Positions 4,637 through 6,435 of a DNA stretch of 6,435 bases are shown here, in pieces. The translations under genes were made by a program, and so were the position numbers. Location: contig JARJMV020000040.1 in the NCBI GenBank assembly GCA_029335935.2, forward strand, positions 1 through 6,435, read 5' to 3'. Numbering within the stretch: the first letter of the stretch is position 1; each line of letters starts with the position of its first letter. The DNA comes from a bacterium. Lineage in GTDB: Bacteria > Armatimonadota > Fimbriimonadia > Fimbriimonadales > GBS-DC. Below the pieces are notes generated by a model. It did not search any database. It saw nothing but the letters and a program-made list of their open reading frames with translations, and was not told the DNA's origin.

Positions 4637-5785
4637 ATGCTACAGACGGCGAGCCACCCCTGGATGACGCGCGTGCGCCCGACGGCGAGCTACACCCTGC
4701 AGGGCGCGCGTGTGGAGCTGTATGTGCTGCCCCACACCAGCTTGCATCGCGTCGGCGCCGACGCGCTGATTCTGGCCACTGATGCCACGATGCGCATGAC
4801 CAAGGGGTTCCGCAAGCAGCTCCGCGACTCTGCAGGTTTTGACCTGGTGGAGCAGGAGGCGGTCTCGTGTGCGCCGTTGCCCCCGCAAGGCGTCGCCCTT
4901 ACAGGCGCAGGGCGCACAAAGTTCAAGCACATTCTACACGCGAACCTCTATGACGCGCAATACACCACCGACGCGAGCCTGCAACTACAGGGGCTGCTGA
5001 ACGCGCTGACAATCGCCGCCGAGCGGGGCATGCAGACTGTCGCTTTCGCCGACTACACGCTGGACTTGCGACGCGCGCTGGCAGAGGAGACGGCATGGAC
5101 AATCGCGCAAGCGATTGCACAGCGTCCGAGCGGGCTAAGCGCGTTCCAAATCCTCTGCACAGACGCGGTAAACGGCTGGGCATTCCAGCAGATACTGGGC
5201 TGGGTGAGCCAGCACGGATTCGAGCCGTATCGCGCGATGGCCCGCATTCGCCACACGATGCTCCATGCCGCGCAGGGGGAACACATACCTGCGCACGGCA
5301 TCTGGCGCTTCACCGAGCCGAGCCTGCGCCCCGACGACCCGTTCATCAAACGCGGGGGGGCAGTGTTGCACGCCAAAACGCGCGCGCTCGCGCCGATAGC
5401 GCTCGGCGACGCGACGATTACGGCGGGCGGCGCGCTGCCATACCCCTTCGTGGTGCATCTCGCGGCGCTGGAGGCTGGGCGCATCCCCGCGCGGGAGACG
5501 CTCACCGACGCCGTGCGCGCCGCGCTCTCGCTCGCTCACCACCAAAGCCTGCGCACCGTGCTTATCCCCCTGCCCAACCCGCTGCAGGGGATCTTACCCG
5601 AAGAGTTCGCCCACACCATCGTACAGACCATCAGCGACTATCTGCACGAGCTGATTTCCAAGATTGAGCGGTGCATTCTGGTAGGTGCAGGCGACGCCGA
5701 ATATCGCGCGTGGCAAAGCGCCGTCGATGCCCAACGCAACCTGCTGAGCCTGCCGCCGTGGGACACCGCAGAAGAACTCGTCTAA
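4637..5785 (+). CDS. Tandem macro-like domain protein, function unknown
   Basis: I read this 382-aa protein as two divergent macro (ADP-ribose-binding fold) domains. In the first, ADALILATDATMRMTKGFRK (41-60) aligns with the macro nucleotide loop but has ATDA in place of NAAN and MTKG in place of the Gly-rich run. ALTGAGRTKFKHILHANLYD (87-106) fits the G-A-G...K-H-I-I-H strand, and LLNALTIAAERGMQTVAFAD (120-139) fits the following helix and strand. The second repeats the order: FIKRGGAVLHAK (236-247), ITAGGALPYPFVVHLAALEA (261-280), TDAVRAALSLAHHQSLRTVL (290-309) and PLPNPLQGILPEEF (311-324). Its N-terminal strands are short or missing. A linker (about 180-225) and a charged C-terminal tail complete it. 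No signal peptide or membrane segment is seen, so it should be cytoplasmic. Binding or removal of ADP-ribose is possible for the family but unproven given the altered loops. ATG 4637 is chosen over an in-frame ATG at 4550, which would overlap crtI coding sequence. The gene is divergent from crtI and convergent with the ferredoxin reductase. Confidence 0.6.
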   Translation: MLQTASHPWMTRVRPTASYTLQGARVELYVLPHTSLHRVGADALILATDATMRMTKGFRKQLRDSAGFDLVEQEAVSCAPLPPQGVALTGAGRTKFKHILHANLYDAQYTTDASLQLQGLLNALTIAAERGMQTVAFADYTLDLRRALAEETAWTIAQAIAQRPSGLSAFQILCTDAVNGWAFQQILGWVSQHGFEPYRAMARIRHTMLHAAQGEHIPAHGIWRFTEPSLRPDDPFIKRGGAVLHAKTRALAPIALGDATITAGGALPYPFVVHLAALEAGRIPARETLTDAVRAALSLAHHQSLRTVLIPLPNPLQGILPEEFAHTIVQTISDYLHELISKIERCILVGAGDAEYRAWQSAVDAQRNLLSLPPWDTAEELV

Positions 5786-6435
5786 GTCGTATCCGCTCCG
5801 CACAGCGCGGGCAGCTGCAGATCGCTGCTATGCCCAGGAAACATCTTCGCGCTGGGGTCGATTACGCTTTTGGCGTGGTTCACGGCGATGCACACCTCGC
5901 CGACGCCTGTGGCGATGAGCTTGAGCTTGCCCGGATGCGTGCAGACATCACCCGCTGCGTAGACGCCCGGCAAGTTCGTCTGCATCTGCTCGTCCACGAC
6001 TATCTGATTGCCCTGCAACTCCAGCCCCCAGCTCTTGATCGGACCGAGCGTCGCCACGAAGCCGAGATTGAGAATAACAGCGTCCACTGCCAGTTCACGC
6101 TCTTCTTGGGTTTTATTGTGGAAGATGACCGCTCGCTCCAGCGTGTCGCTGCCGCATAGACGGCGCACCTCGTAGGGTGTGAGGACGGTCACGGGCGACT
6201 GGCGCAGCTCCTGCACGCTCTGCTCATGGGCGCGACACTCGTCGCGGCGATGGATGAGGGTAATCTCGCGCGCGAGGGGATAGAGGTTCAGCGCCCAGTC
6301 CACCGCCGAATCGCCCCCGCCCACAATCAGCAGCCGTTTGCCCGCGACCATCGACTTGTCACGCACGCCATACTAAACGCCGGGGCCCTCAAATTCAGCG
6401 ACGCCCGCAACATTCAACTTGCGCGGCGCAAACGC
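5782..6435 (-). CDS. Ferredoxin--NADP+ reductase, TrxR-like YumC type, 5'-partial and interrupted by an in-frame TAG
   Basis: This is the C-terminal two thirds of a FAD flavoprotein that transfers electrons between NADPH and ferredoxin; the gene continues beyond the right edge. RLLIVGGGDSAVDWAL is the NADPH-binding Rossmann motif and HRRDECRAHE the phosphate-binding block. NLGFVATLGPIKSWGL and GVYAAGDVCTHPGKLKLIA (FAD-binding) match YumC-type reductases; no CxxC redox pair of thioredoxin reductase is present in the part seen. Upstream of the apparent GTG at 6364-6366 the same frame reads on through YG, then TAG (6373-6375), then AFAPRKLNVAG and EFEGPGV up to the edge. Homologues continue G-V-Y-Y-x-V-R-D-K here, so TAG replaces one Tyr codon without a frameshift. 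The reading from 6366 alone (194 aa) would lack the FAD-binding N-terminus and probably be inactive. The stop (TAG, 5782-5784) overlaps the stop of the convergent macro-like gene. Confidence 0.85.

Noticed and set aside
5053..5667. Other open frames within the macro-like gene on both strands
   Set aside because: The high GC content produces long stop-free shadows; these are Arg/Ala/Pro-rich with no recognisable domains.

Overview
The window is about 60% GC and reads as ordinary chromosomal DNA from a free-living bacterium, most likely Armatimonadota. That placement is an inference. It rests on a DUF1559-type prepilin with the mature start F-T-L-I-E and a C-terminal H-x9-D-G motif, a protein class abundant in Armatimonadota and Planctomycetota. 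A carotenoid desaturase, a YumC-type ferredoxin reductase, and -10 boxes placed 7 to 9 nt before start codons fit the same picture. No rRNA, tRNA, insertion sequence, CRISPR array or integrase is visible.

Layout. Positions 1-194 hold no gene I can support. Positions 195-438 look like a small transcription unit: a hairpin, a TTGAAT-17-TATATA promoter, and a transcript of about 190 nt closed by a long-range helix of 22 pairs. It ends in a strong intrinsic terminator (401-438). Immediately downstream a TATAAT box drives prmA (461-1327). prmA is followed by rsmE (1324-2049), which overlaps it in a GTGA junction. These two genes encode modifiers of the translation machinery (L11 protein methylation and 16S rRNA U1498 methylation). 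A perfect 13-bp hairpin (2056-2084) separates rsmE from the convergent prepilin gene (2107-2985, minus). The prepilin has its own sigma70-like promoter, a Shine-Dalgarno sequence and a compact folded 5' leader.

Upstream of the prepilin on the same strand lies crtI (3145-4596, minus), a phytoene-desaturase-family flavoprotein. Only 40 bp away a divergent gene (4637-5785, plus) encodes a 382-aa protein that I read as two divergent macro-like domains. The two -10 boxes sit inside that 40-bp gap and probably exclude each other. The macro gene converges on a TrxR-like ferredoxin-NADP+ reductase (minus, running off the right edge), and their stop codons overlap in CTAA. The reductase frame carries an in-frame TAG exactly where the family has a tyrosine, so it is a nonsense mutant, a contig-edge sequencing error or something more unusual.

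The most interesting items are the structured RNA candidate at 245-438, with segments complementary to both arms of its own terminator; the folded leader of the prepilin mRNA; the leaderless-style promoters; the tandem macro-like protein; and the amber codon in the reductase. No obvious multi-gene defence or mobile system is present.
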